Of a DNA stretch of 64,000 bases, positions 17,676 to 26,418 are shown one piece after another (the stretch's first letter is position 1; each line of letters begins with the position of its first letter). Below the pieces are notes generated by a model. It was not told where the DNA came from. It made no database searches and worked only from the letters and a program-made list of their open reading frames with translations. Source of the stretch: CALECP01 sp964389925 (GTDB lineage: Bacteria > Chloroflexota > Anaerolineae > Promineifilales > Promineifilaceae); assembly GCA_964389925.1 (NCBI GenBank), contig CAYMGE010000015.1, positions 17,508 through 81,507 of the forward strand, written 5' to 3'. The position numbers were made by a program, and so were the translations under genes.

Positions 17676-18677
17676 ATGAAAATTGTTGTTGACGTGATGG
17701 GCAGTGATGAGAATCCGCGACCAGATGTGGCAGGGTCGGTGATGGCTGCGCGGGAGTGGGGTGAGACAGTTGTATTGGTGGGAGATGAGGCATTGATTTC
17801 GGCCGAACTCCGTCAGCATGATACAACAAATCTCCCGATCGAAATTATCCATGCCCCTGAAGCGATCTCAATGACAGATAAGCCTGCCATTGCATCACGG
17901 AAAAAAAAACAATCATCGATGCACATTGGGATGAATCTGGTGAAAGAGGGAGCGGCCGATGCGTTTGTCACGACTGGCAATACGGGGGCTGCGCTTGCCG
18001 TTGCCACCCTGCACACACTCAAACGCATTCGTGGCATCAAACGCCCCGCACTCGGTGTGCGCTTTCCCGTGCCAAACTTCCCACTGCTTATAGACGGCGG
18101 CGCAAACGCCGATGTCAAGCCGGAGTTTTTGGCGCAGTTTGGCATGATGGGCAGCCTATATATGGAAAAAGTTGAAGGCATTGCCAACCCAAAAGTGGGA
18201 ATTATCTCAAGTGGAGAAGAGGATAAGAAAGGCAGCCGATTGGTTCAGGAGGCATTTGAGCTTTTGAGCGAGTTGCCGATTAACTTTGTGGGCAGCTTGG
18301 AGCCAAAGCAATTCTTTGGTGGTGCAGCACATGTGGGCGTGACAGACGGCTTCACGGGAAATGTGATGATGAAATCGGCCGAAGCCATCGCCAGCCTCCT
18401 CCTCACCGAACTACGTGAAGCTATCTATAGTAGCCCGCGCACCAAAGTGGGGGGATTCCTCGCCCGACCTGCCTTTGAGCAAGTGCGCGAAAAGATGAGT
18501 TCTGAAACAATTGGTGGTGCGCCCTTGCTTGGGGTGAATGGCGTTGTCATCATTGGACATGGCAGCAGCAACTCGATTGCTATCAAAAACGCAATTGGTC
18601 AAGCGCGACGCGCTGTGCAGGGCAACATATTGGATGCCGTTCACTTAGTTGCCGCACAAAAATCTGTAGCATTATGA
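17676..18677 (+). CDS. plsX: phosphate acyltransferase PlsX
   Basis: Converts acyl-ACP and phosphate to acyl-phosphate, the first step of membrane phospholipid synthesis through PlsY. The 333-residue product has the family start KIVVDVMGSDENP, the TGNTGAALA loop, LLIDGGANAD, and the C-terminal GVNGVVIIGHGSSNS motif. A GGGA ribosome site precedes the ATG. It forms a pair with fabF, 61 bp downstream, matching the common fatty-acid/phospholipid cluster. Acyl carrier protein and fabD are not in view. Confidence 0.95.
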   Translation: MKIVVDVMGSDENPRPDVAGSVMAAREWGETVVLVGDEALISAELRQHDTTNLPIEIIHAPEAISMTDKPAIASRKKKQSSMHIGMNLVKEGAADAFVTTGNTGAALAVATLHTLKRIRGIKRPALGVRFPVPNFPLLIDGGANADVKPEFLAQFGMMGSLYMEKVEGIANPKVGIISSGEEDKKGSRLVQEAFELLSELPINFVGSLEPKQFFGGAAHVGVTDGFTGNVMMKSAEAIASLLLTELREAIYSSPRTKVGGFLARPAFEQVREKMSSETIGGAPLLGVNGVVIIGHGSSNSIAIKNAIGQARRAVQGNILDAVHLVAAQKSVAL

Positions 18678-18738
18678 GAAGTACGCTTAAACGTGCTTGC
18701 TGACTTAGCCTGTGGTTGAAACCGCAGGGAATGAGAGA

Positions 18739-19968
18739 ATGGAAAAGAGAGTTGTTATTACAGGAATGGGCGCGATTACGCCGGTTGGATTGAGTGTGGC
18801 GGAGAGTTGGGCGGCGTTGATCGAAGGGCGTAGTGGCATCGGCCGAATTACCCATTTCGACCCCTCCGACCTCCCCACTCAAATCGCGGGCGAAGTCAAC
18901 AATTTTGATCCAGCCAAATACATCAAGCGCAAAGAAGCCCGCCGCATGAGTCGTGCCTCCCATTTGGCGATTGCTGCACTACGAGAAGCACAAGCAGATG
19001 CAGGTTTGCCTGAACATGCGACTGACCCTGAACGTACAGGTGTCATGATGGGAACGGCAATTGGTGGTTTTGACATCAGTAGCGACGCGATTCGCATCTA
19101 TGAAAAGCGTGGTTGGACAAAAGTCAGCCCATTTGCCGTGCCAGCAACGCTGCCCAACATGGTCAGCCATCACGTCAGCCTTTACGCGCAAACGATGGGT
19201 GCTATCGGGACACAGGTGGCGGCGTGTAGTGCAGGCGTGCAGGCAATAGGAGAGGGCGCGGAGCTGATTCGGCGGGGATCGGCCGATATTGTCTTTGCAG
19301 GTGGCGCAGATGCAACGGTCACAAACGGCATCATGGCTGGCTTTTGCGCCATGCGTGCAATGCCAACCAACTATAATGACAGACCAGAACGCGCCAGTCG
19401 CCCATTTGATGCCCAGCGCGAAGGCTTTGTTTTGGCAGAAGGTGCTGGCATTGTTGTCCTAGAGCGATTTGACTATGCGCTTGCACGTGGTGCAAAAATC
19501 TATGGTGAATATCTCGGCTATGCCAGTGCCTCCGACGCATATCACATGGCGATTCCCCATCCTAAGTCAGCAGGGGCAATCCGTGCTATGAAGTGGGTGC
19601 TACAGGCCACAGGTGTTGCAAAAATTGACTACATCAATGCACATGGTACCTCAACTCCGCTCAATGATGCAGGGGAAACAGCGGCCGTGAAAGCTGTTTT
19701 TGGTCAGCCCGCCCCACCAATCAGCAGTACAAAATCATTGACAGGCCATACAATGGGAGCCGCAGGGGCAATCGAGTCCATTTTTTGCCTCAAAGCATTG
19801 GAAACCGGTGTTTTACCGCCAACCTACAATTACGAAACGCCTGATCCTAAGTGTGATTTGGATTATGTTGTGAATGCACCACGAGAGGCAAACCCACAAG
19901 TTGTCATGTGTAATGCGTTTGGCTTGGGGGGGCAGAATGCGGCGGTTATTTTCGGCCGAAATATCTGA
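18739..19968 (+). CDS. fabF: beta-ketoacyl-ACP synthase II
   Basis: Condenses malonyl-ACP with acyl-ACP in fatty-acid elongation. The product from the ATG at 18739 is 409 residues. It carries the thiolase-fold triad Cys163 (AACSAGVQA), His302 (NAHGTSTPLND) and His337 (GHTMGAAGAIE). A longer frame begins at 18712, but the family starts MEKRVVITGMG, so I prefer the internal start. It follows plsX on the same strand and is probably co-transcribed. Confidence 0.95.
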   Translation: MEKRVVITGMGAITPVGLSVAESWAALIEGRSGIGRITHFDPSDLPTQIAGEVNNFDPAKYIKRKEARRMSRASHLAIAALREAQADAGLPEHATDPERTGVMMGTAIGGFDISSDAIRIYEKRGWTKVSPFAVPATLPNMVSHHVSLYAQTMGAIGTQVAACSAGVQAIGEGAELIRRGSADIVFAGGADATVTNGIMAGFCAMRAMPTNYNDRPERASRPFDAQREGFVLAEGAGIVVLERFDYALARGAKIYGEYLGYASASDAYHMAIPHPKSAGAIRAMKWVLQATGVAKIDYINAHGTSTPLNDAGETAAVKAVFGQPAPPISSTKSLTGHTMGAAGAIESIFCLKALETGVLPPTYNYETPDPKCDLDYVVNAPREANPQVVMCNAFGLGGQNAAVIFGRNI

Positions 19969-20077
19969 TTCTAGGCAACAGCCGTGAGTTTGCTCAATAT
20001 GCCCTGTTACTCTTGACGTGTGTATCACGATGGGTTATCGTTTAGTCGGGATACTGTTGTATTTTCCCGCTGAAACT

Positions 20078-20290
20078 ATGAGCAAGCAATCTTTACTTGA
20101 TAACTATATGGGTGTGGACGAGGTAGCGGGACGGTTAAACATTCATCCCGAATCGGTACGACGTTTGATTCGTCAAGGTAAATTACCAGCAATCAAATTT
20201 GGTAACAAATGGCTTGTCGAACGAGTAACATTAGAACAGTACGCGAGTCACTACAACCCACGCCCCGGTAATAAGGCAACATTATTATAA
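20078..20290 (+). CDS. small helix-turn-helix (excisionase/BldC-like) protein
   Basis: Predicted DNA-binding protein of 70 residues with a MerR/excisionase-type winged helix: MGVDEVAGRLNIHPESVRRLIRQGKLPAIKFGNKWLV. The ATG at 20078 gives the typical family length; an upstream ATG at 20018 adds an unlikely 20-residue extension. It lies 75 bp before ftsZ on the same strand. BldC-type regulators of this size control development in actinobacteria. A role in cell-division gene control here is only suggested by position. Confidence 0.75.
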   Translation: MSKQSLLDNYMGVDEVAGRLNIHPESVRRLIRQGKLPAIKFGNKWLVERVTLEQYASHYNPRPGNKATLL

Positions 20291-20365
20291 TTTTGGATTT
20301 TACCTGTTGGGCTTTAGAGTAAAATAACTCTAAAACCTAAAACAATAAATCTAAAATCTTTCTTT

Positions 20366-21502
20366 ATGCAGCGATCTCCAGATTTAAATAATTTCGCACG
20401 TATCCGAGTGGTAGGTGCGGGAGGCGGCGGCAGCAATGCTGTCAACCGCATGATAGAGTCAGGCGTGGGTGGCGTAGACTTCATAGCGGTCAACACTGAT
20501 GCACAAGCGTTGTTGCTTTCCGAAGCGACAACGCGGGTGCAGATCGGCGAAAAATTAACGCGCGGACTCGGCGCAGGTGGTAATCCTGAAACTGGAGAAA
20601 AAGCAGCGCAGGAATCGGCCGAAGAGCTATCCCAAGTTCTCAAAGGCTCGGACATGGTGTTCGTGACTGCGGGGATGGGTGGTGGAACTGGCACAGGTGC
20701 TGCGCCCGTTGTTGCTGAGGTCGCACGGGCGGCTGGGGCGTTGACGATTGGTGTTGTGACCAAGCCCTTTACCTTTGAAGGGACACGGCGCATGAAGTCG
20801 GCCGAGACTGGACTTGCCAAGCTCGCAGAACATGTCGATACGCTCATCATTATCCCCAACGACCGTCTGCTCGAACTCGCGGATCGTCGGCTCTCTTTAG
20901 CCGACTCCTTCGGAATGGCTGATGATGTGTTGCGTCAAGGTATTCAAGGCATTAGCGAATTGATCACCGTGCCGGGTTTGATCAATCTCGATTTTGCCGA
21001 TGTTCGCACAATCATGTCCTCGGGCGGTGCCGCGCTCATGGCAGTCGGCGAAGGCAATGGTGAGGATCGGGCGCGACAGGCGGCCGAACAAGCGATCAAC
21101 TCGCGCTTGCTTGATGTGTCAATTGATGGCGCAAAAGGCATCTTGTTTAATGTCACGGGCGGCAGCGATTTGAGCTTGTTTGAGGTCAACCAAGCAGCCC
21201 AGATTATCCGCGAAACGGCGCACCCTGATGCGAACGTCATTTTTGGCGCAGTGATTGACTCAAAAATGAACGATCGCTTGCGGATCACGGTCATTGCGAC
21301 AGGGTTTGAGGGCGGAAGCCGCCGCGCCCCTGTATCACGTCGCACAGACTCATTCACAACAGGATCGGCTCGTCAGGCGATTCCAAAACGCGAAAATCCA
21401 CCTACACAACCGCGACGCGAATCGCGGCGTAGAGAGGAGCGAGCAGAGCCAAAGTTGGATTCGGATAACATCGATATTCCCGCTTTCCTCCGACGACGTT
21501 AA
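20366..21502 (+). CDS. ftsZ: cell division protein FtsZ
   Basis: Tubulin-like GTPase that forms the Z ring at midcell. The 378-residue product has the GTP-binding GAGGGGSNAVNRM near the N-terminus and the tubulin signature GGGTGTG (about 106-112). The T7 synergy loop includes NLDFADVRTIM. A basic, disordered linker ends in the conserved C-terminal peptide DIPAFLRRR that binds FtsA/SepF-type anchors. No ftsA or mur genes are adjacent, so it lies outside a classical dcw cluster. The start lacks a strong ribosome site. Confidence 0.97.
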   Translation: MQRSPDLNNFARIRVVGAGGGGSNAVNRMIESGVGGVDFIAVNTDAQALLLSEATTRVQIGEKLTRGLGAGGNPETGEKAAQESAEELSQVLKGSDMVFVTAGMGGGTGTGAAPVVAEVARAAGALTIGVVTKPFTFEGTRRMKSAETGLAKLAEHVDTLIIIPNDRLLELADRRLSLADSFGMADDVLRQGIQGISELITVPGLINLDFADVRTIMSSGGAALMAVGEGNGEDRARQAAEQAINSRLLDVSIDGAKGILFNVTGGSDLSLFEVNQAAQIIRETAHPDANVIFGAVIDSKMNDRLRITVIATGFEGGSRRAPVSRRTDSFTTGSARQAIPKRENPPTQPRRESRRREERAEPKLDSDNIDIPAFLRRR

Positions 21503-21530
21503 CACATCGTTGCCTCTCCTCTAATGCCCA

Positions 21531-21554
21531 TCCCCTGCATTGGCGGGGGATTTT
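21531..21554 (+). terminator. intrinsic terminator after ftsZ
   Basis: TCCCCTGC (21531-21538) pairs with GCGGGGGA (21543-21550) across a short loop, with one G-U pair, and is followed by TTTT. It lies 29 bp after the ftsZ stop codon. Confidence 0.75.
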
Positions 21555-21574
21555 CGTTTTGAGAACAGTTTATT

Positions 21575-21883
21575 ATGGCAAAGCAACAAGTCACAAGTTA
21601 CCGCACGCTGATTTATGGAAAACAAGAAGGGCGTGACGTGGGCGCGATCATTCACCTTTACAATGAAGGTAAAATTGTCGGCTCATGCGCGTTCTATATG
21701 ACTCGACAAATTCCTGTCACATACAAGAGTGGAACGCGCTTTTTTCTCACTTTCCCGATTGATCGTTATTCGGATGTGATCGATCTGCTTCGTAATGAAT
21801 CGCCCATGTTTGTGAGCTTCAATGAGAGACGTGGTCAAGGCTATCTGACAACAGAGGCCGAGGAGATTGGGGAAGGGGAATAG
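21575..21883 (+). CDS. hypothetical protein
   Basis: Unrecognised soluble protein of 102 residues with alternating beta-type sequence (TYKSGTRFFLTFPIDRYSDVIDLLRNE). It has no signal peptide or membrane helix and ends in a Glu-rich tail. It lies between the ftsZ terminator and recJ, 30 bp before recJ, so it may be co-transcribed with recJ. Codon usage looks like its neighbours. Confidence 0.65.
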   Translation: MAKQQVTSYRTLIYGKQEGRDVGAIIHLYNEGKIVGSCAFYMTRQIPVTYKSGTRFFLTFPIDRYSDVIDLLRNESPMFVSFNERRGQGYLTTEAEEIGEGE

Positions 21884-21913
21884 AATTAGAAGATGTGTTA
21901 GAATCCCTGTTCT

Positions 21914-23629
21914 ATGGGAATAGTAAGACCTCTCGACCTCCGTACCAAACGCTGGCTTGTTCAGCCAAAAATTGCCCCCACACTTACAGCTCAGTTGCCA
22001 AATTTGCACCCTGTCTTTGTGCAGGTGTTGTTTAATCGTGGGTTGACGACCCCTGCACAGATTCAAGGTTTCATTGAAGGGCATTATCTAGAAAGCGATG
22101 ATCCGTTTTTGTTGCCTGACATGGAGAAGGCAGTCGCACGGATTCAGCAAGCGATCGAGCAAGATGAGTCCATTGTTATTTACGGTGACTTTGATGCTGA
22201 TGGCGTAACTTCGACGGTGCTATTGACAGAGGCACTACGTGGATTAGGGCTTTCACGACGCAATGCACGCCCATACATCCCCGACCGTGTTGATGAAGGG
22301 TATGGCTTGAACATCGACGCGCTGACGCATATTAAGGAAGAGATTTGTGCGGATTTGGTGATAACTGTCGATTGCGGTATTCGGTCGGTGCGTGAAGTGG
22401 AACACGCGAATGAGATTGGGCTGGATATGATCGTGACCGACCATCATAGTATCGGCCGAAAAATCCCCCCCGCACTCGCCGTCATCAACCCCAAACTCCC
22501 CTGTGACTATCCCGAAAAGATGTTAGCCGGTGTTGGTATTGCCTACAAACTGGCGCAAGCGTGCTATCAGGCGATGCCCAAGCACGTGCGCTTTGACCTC
22601 AACAATGTGCTTGATCTCGTTGCAATTGGGACAGTCGCCGATTTGGCTCCGCTGCTAGGGGAGAATCGCAAGTTAGTGCGTGATGGGCTGCGCGTCATGA
22701 ACGGGACAAAACGGGCAGGGATTGCTGCGCTAGGAGAGGTTGCAAACGTGAAGGGGGGGGCGATCTCGGCCGAGACGATCGCTTTCAATATCGGCCCCCG
22801 TATTAATGCCGCCGGCCGACTCTCCCATGCCTATGACGCGGCCAAACTGCTCGCTGCTCATGATCGTCGCTCTGCCATGAGCCTCGCCCGCTCATTGGAA
22901 ACACTCAATCGCAAACGGCAAAAGCTGACGGAAGAGCTGGGTATTGCGGCCGAGGAGATGATTGATGAGGATGCACCAATTTTGATCGCGGTGGGTGAAA
23001 ATTTTGTCGCGGGGGTTGTTGGTTTGGTCGCCAGTCGCTTGGCAGATAAACATTATCGCCCCGCCATCATCATTGAAAAAGGGGAAGAAGAAAGTCGCGG
23101 TTCCTGTCGCTCGATTGATGAATTCCACATCACCGATGCGCTGGATGAGATTTCACACTTGCTCGTGCGGCATGGCGGTCATGCCGCCGCCGCTGGCTTC
23201 ACTGTCGAAAACAAAAATCTGGCTATGTTCAAAGAGCAGATGACCGACATCGCTCGCACTGCGTTAGAAGACAAAGAGTTGCTGCCCAGCATTGACATTG
23301 ACGCGGAAATTGCGTTGGATCAAGTTGATTGGGCGTTGTATGAAAATTTGCAGCAGTTGGAGCCGTGCGGGATGGAGAATCGTCGGCCGATTTTCACATC
23401 CTCCGGCCTAGAAGTCCTCAGTCATCGCGTTGTCGGCAAAGATCAGACCCATCTACAACTCGAAGTCACCAACGGACGGGCTGGCTTCAAATGTATTGCT
23501 TTCCGTCAAGCGTCTTGGGCAAAACAAATGCCACAATATGTTGATCTTGTTTATAGTATTAATGTGAATGAGTGGCGCGGCCGCAGAACACTGCAACTGA
23601 TGGTTAAAGATATTCGCCCTGCGGCATAA
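21914..23629 (+). CDS. recJ: single-stranded-DNA-specific exonuclease RecJ
   Basis: 5'-3' exonuclease on single-stranded DNA that acts in RecF-pathway recombination, mismatch repair and base-excision repair. The 571-residue product has the DHH-family metal motifs YGDFDADGVTST (near 90-100) and VTDHHSIG (near 175). The DHHA1 motif GGHAAAAGF is near 420, followed by an OB-fold C-terminus. It carries three exact TCGGCCGA copies (22452, 22766, 23383) and several one-off variants. A C run follows the 22452 copy and a G run precedes the 22766 copy. Confidence 0.95.
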   Translation: MGIVRPLDLRTKRWLVQPKIAPTLTAQLPNLHPVFVQVLFNRGLTTPAQIQGFIEGHYLESDDPFLLPDMEKAVARIQQAIEQDESIVIYGDFDADGVTSTVLLTEALRGLGLSRRNARPYIPDRVDEGYGLNIDALTHIKEEICADLVITVDCGIRSVREVEHANEIGLDMIVTDHHSIGRKIPPALAVINPKLPCDYPEKMLAGVGIAYKLAQACYQAMPKHVRFDLNNVLDLVAIGTVADLAPLLGENRKLVRDGLRVMNGTKRAGIAALGEVANVKGGAISAETIAFNIGPRINAAGRLSHAYDAAKLLAAHDRRSAMSLARSLETLNRKRQKLTEELGIAAEEMIDEDAPILIAVGENFVAGVVGLVASRLADKHYRPAIIIEKGEEESRGSCRSIDEFHITDALDEISHLLVRHGGHAAAAGFTVENKNLAMFKEQMTDIARTALEDKELLPSIDIDAEIALDQVDWALYENLQQLEPCGMENRRPIFTSSGLEVLSHRVVGKDQTHLQLEVTNGRAGFKCIAFRQASWAKQMPQYVDLVYSINVNEWRGRRTLQLMVKDIRPAA

Positions 23630-23845
23630 TTTGGGTTACAGGGATCATGCAGTATTCTCCGTAACCTTTTTTACTGCCGAAAGGATTATTCGACTAACCC
23701 AAATGGGTTGTTTTCCAGCGGAAATGCCTCAAATACGCATATTAGTGGTGGCGAAGGTATTGGTGAGCGAAAGTCAATTTATGCTGTATCTGTCCAAAAA
23801 TGACGTGCTGCAATTGGTTATAATGCCAGAAATCGACAAAAATCG

Positions 23846-23873
23846 TTGTCATCTCAGCGAAATGCCTTACAAT
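23846..23873 (+). promoter_or_regulatory. sigma70-type promoter for the sulfite-reductase leader
   Basis: TTGTCA (23846-23851), a 16-base spacer and TACAAT (23868-23873) match the sigma70 consensus well. Transcription would begin near 23880 and read into the structured leader. Confidence 0.55.
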
Positions 23874-23879
23874 CTCAAA

Positions 23880-24055
23880 CAATGATAAACCAAACTGTCA
23901 CGACCTGTTGTATGTGTTGTTGTCCTAGCACTAGGGGAACTGCAATGCGCCTTGTCTGACGGCGAATAAAAATTTTGCGGCGACCCATGCTTTTGCAGCG
24001 GTCGTCGAGTTTTCCTCCAGTAAAGAAGCCTCGCACACTGTTGCGGGGCTTTTTT
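23880..24055 (+). ncRNA. structured leader or small RNA ending in a terminator
   Basis: This non-coding stretch of about 175 bases can fold into a closing helix (CTAGGGGAA around 23931-23939 with TTCCTCCAG around 24012-24020, one mismatch). The closing helix encloses two hairpins: CGCC/GGCG (about 23949-23964), and GGCGACC (23979-23985) with GGTCGTC (24000-24006) topped by TGC-TTTT-GCA. An intrinsic terminator follows: AGCCTCGCA (24027-24035) with TGCGGGGCT (24042-24050) and T5. A multi-helix domain followed by a terminator upstream of a biosynthetic operon is the architecture of a riboswitch or attenuator. I recognise no known class. It could also be an independent small RNA. Confidence 0.45.
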
Positions 24056-24070
24056 GTTTTGGAGAAGCGG

Positions 24071-24099
24071 CTAGTGGCTAGTAGAACACTAGCCACTAG
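24071..24099 (+). promoter_or_regulatory. perfect 12-bp hairpin just before the sulfite reductase start
   Basis: CTAGTGGCTAGT (24071-24082) and ACTAGCCACTAG (24088-24099) pair perfectly around AGAAC. The stem ends 11 bases before the ATG, where the ribosome site should be, and no clear Shine-Dalgarno is visible. It may be an operator for a dimeric regulator or a translational control hairpin. Confidence 0.55.
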
Positions 24100-24110
24100 G
24101 ACTATAAATA

Positions 24111-26372
24111 ATGACAAGTTGGCAAGATAAATTACAAGGACAAATGCCCCCCGCATGGGAGCAGGAGATCAACATCTTTGAAGGGCAAATTGAGCTAAAG
24201 CGACAGGGCAAAATTGCCGATAACGTTTTTGCAGAGACGCGATTGCGACGTGGGGCGTATGGACAACGCTATGACAACGGGCAGCGGCACGATGGTAAGC
24301 AGTCGCGCACGTTGAATTATCCATCGGCCGACATCACAAAAGGAGCCGACACGATGTGGGACGCACCCGGCATGATGCGGATCAAAATTCCGTATGGCGG
24401 GTTCACAACGGAGCAGCTCGACGTGATGGCACAGTTGGCGGACGAATACGCGGATGGCATTTTGCACGTGACGACGCGGCAGGATATTCAACTGCACTTT
24501 GTCCATTTGGAGGACACACCCGACTTGATGCGACGCTTGGCGGCGGTTGGCATCACGACGCGAGAGGCGTGTGGCAACTCGGTTCGCAATGTGACGGCTT
24601 GTCCAATTGCAGGCGTTTGTCATACAGAAGCGTTTGATGTCACACCGTATGCCGATGCGCTGACCTTCTTTTTGTTGGGGCATGATGATGTGCAGGATTT
24701 CGGCCGAAAAGTCAAGATCGCCTTCTCTGGTTGCGCCGGTCAAGCGTGTGGTCTCGTCAAAATGCACGATCTCGGCTATCTCGCCGCGACGCGCACTGTC
24801 GATGGCAAAACAGAGCGCGGGTTTGCCTTGTATGTCGGTGGCGGTCTTGGCACAGTACCCCACCAAGCGAAACTGTTGAGTGACTTTGTGCCAGAAACAG
24901 AAATTTTGCCACTGGCGCAAGCGATTGGTCGTGTCTTTGCACGATTGGGAGAAAAGCGCAATCGCAATCGGGCGCGGCTCAAGTTTCTGGTCAGCAAGTT
25001 GGGTATTGAGGCGTTTCGCCGGCTCGTTTATGAGGAACGCGAAATTTTGCCATTTGACCCACGCTGGACGAGCTTTCTCGATGAAGATGTGCCAAATTAC
25101 AAAGAGGAACCACTGCGTGCGGCAGTGACGCTCAACGGTCAGGCATTGCCTGATGGGTTCGCAGAATGGGCGGCGACCAACGTTTATGATCAGAAACAAG
25201 CGGGTTATGCGACGGTGACGCTCAACTTGCCATTGGGTGATTTGTCGAGCGAGCAGGCGTTTGCACTGTCTGATGTGGCGCGGAAATATGTTGGCGACAA
25301 TTTGCGTTTGACTGTTGAGCAGAATATCGTGTTGCGTTGGGTTAGTTCGGCCGATCTCCCCGCCCTCTTCCTCGATCTGCAAGCGATCAACCTCGCCGCT
25401 GTCGGCGCAGGCACCATCGTGGACATCACGTCCTGCCCCGGAACAGACACCTGCAAGTTAGGCATCGCCGCTTCACGTGGATTGGCCGGCGAGTTGCTGA
25501 CACGCCTTTCCGCCAAAAACGCCTCCCTACCCGACGCGATCAAAGACTTGAAGATCAAAATTAGCGGTTGCTTCAACTCATGTGGGCAACACCACGTCGC
25601 TGACATTGGCTTTTTTGGCAATAGTCGCCGCCGCAATGGGCGCACCGTTCCCCATTTCCAAGTCGTTTTGGGCGGGCAGTGGCAGCACAATGCGGGGAGC
25701 TATGGATTGGCGGTTGGTGCAGTTCCATCGAAGCGCGTTCCCGATGTATTGGACACGATTACGAGCCGTTATGTTGCTGAACGAGAGCGCGGGGAGAATT
25801 TTCAGGCTTGGATCGGCCGATTAGGAAAAGTTGCCGTCAAAAAAATGCTCAAACCGTTCCAAGTGATGCCACTCTATGAGGATCGCCCCGAACTTTACAC
25901 CGATTGGAACGATCCGCGTGAATTCAGCATTGGCGACATCGGTGTGGGGGAGTGCGCGGGTGAGGTCGTTTCGCTGTTCTCGTTTGAGATTACGAAGGCA
26001 GAGGGTGAGCATTTTGATGCGTTAGTAGAGCTTGATCGTGGGGATTATGAAGCGGCCGATGAGAAAGCCTACAACGCGATGATTCTGGCGGCGCGTGCGC
26101 TTGTGCGGACGCAATTCCTCGACGTGAGCCATGACGCGGGCGACATTGCAAGCGAGTTCCGCACCCGCTTTTATGACACAACGCTGTTCTATGATAAATA
26201 CGCCAAAGGCAAATTTGCACGTTACTTCTTAGCACGACATGATGACCCGCCGTCCAACGTAACCGAAGAGGCTGCCCATCAGCTAATAGAAGAGGCACAA
26301 CTATTCATCGAAGCGTGCCATGCTTGTGATGCGCGGATGGCTGGGGTTGTGACTGGCGGCGTAACGCTTTAA
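24111..26372 (+). CDS. ferredoxin-type sulfite (or nitrite) reductase with C-terminal extension
   Basis: Siroheme/[4Fe-4S] reductase that reduces sulfite to sulfide by six electrons. The 753-residue product has the twofold ferredoxin-like and catalytic repeats. The cluster/siroheme cysteines lie in SCPGTDTCKLG (near 441) and ISGCFNSCGQHH (near 485). About 130 extra residues follow the catalytic part (from about 610), with a helical HEPN-like sequence (KAYNAMILAARALV... RTRFYDTTLFYDKY). The neighbouring cysH and siroheme gene favour sulfite over nitrite as substrate. It is the first gene of the operon and is preceded by the leader RNA. Confidence 0.92.
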   Translation: MTSWQDKLQGQMPPAWEQEINIFEGQIELKRQGKIADNVFAETRLRRGAYGQRYDNGQRHDGKQSRTLNYPSADITKGADTMWDAPGMMRIKIPYGGFTTEQLDVMAQLADEYADGILHVTTRQDIQLHFVHLEDTPDLMRRLAAVGITTREACGNSVRNVTACPIAGVCHTEAFDVTPYADALTFFLLGHDDVQDFGRKVKIAFSGCAGQACGLVKMHDLGYLAATRTVDGKTERGFALYVGGGLGTVPHQAKLLSDFVPETEILPLAQAIGRVFARLGEKRNRNRARLKFLVSKLGIEAFRRLVYEEREILPFDPRWTSFLDEDVPNYKEEPLRAAVTLNGQALPDGFAEWAATNVYDQKQAGYATVTLNLPLGDLSSEQAFALSDVARKYVGDNLRLTVEQNIVLRWVSSADLPALFLDLQAINLAAVGAGTIVDITSCPGTDTCKLGIAASRGLAGELLTRLSAKNASLPDAIKDLKIKISGCFNSCGQHHVADIGFFGNSRRRNGRTVPHFQVVLGGQWQHNAGSYGLAVGAVPSKRVPDVLDTITSRYVAERERGENFQAWIGRLGKVAVKKMLKPFQVMPLYEDRPELYTDWNDPREFSIGDIGVGECAGEVVSLFSFEITKAEGEHFDALVELDRGDYEAADEKAYNAMILAARALVRTQFLDVSHDAGDIASEFRTRFYDTTLFYDKYAKGKFARYFLARHDDPPSNVTEEAAHQLIEEAQLFIEACHACDARMAGVVTGGVTL

Positions 26373-26376
26373 CAAA

Positions 26377-26409
26377 AGATATGCCATTTTTTCAAAAAAT
26401 GGCATATCT
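26377..26409. terminator. 16-bp hairpin inside the sulfur operon
   Basis: AGATATGCCATTTTTT (26377-26392) and its exact complement (26394-26409) are separated by a single C. It sits between the reductase stop codon and the next gene. A terminator, a processing site or an mRNA-stabilising hairpin would fit and could give more reductase than downstream product. Confidence 0.6.
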
Positions 26410-26418
26410 GGATGAGAT

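Noticed and set aside
23631..23885. 84-codon frame after recJ
   Set aside because: It runs through the promoter region of the leader and has no start signal; I treat the region as non-coding.
23880..24055. 6S RNA as identity of the leader RNA
   Set aside because: Length and terminator fit, but the multi-hairpin fold lacks the single long hairpin with a central bubble.
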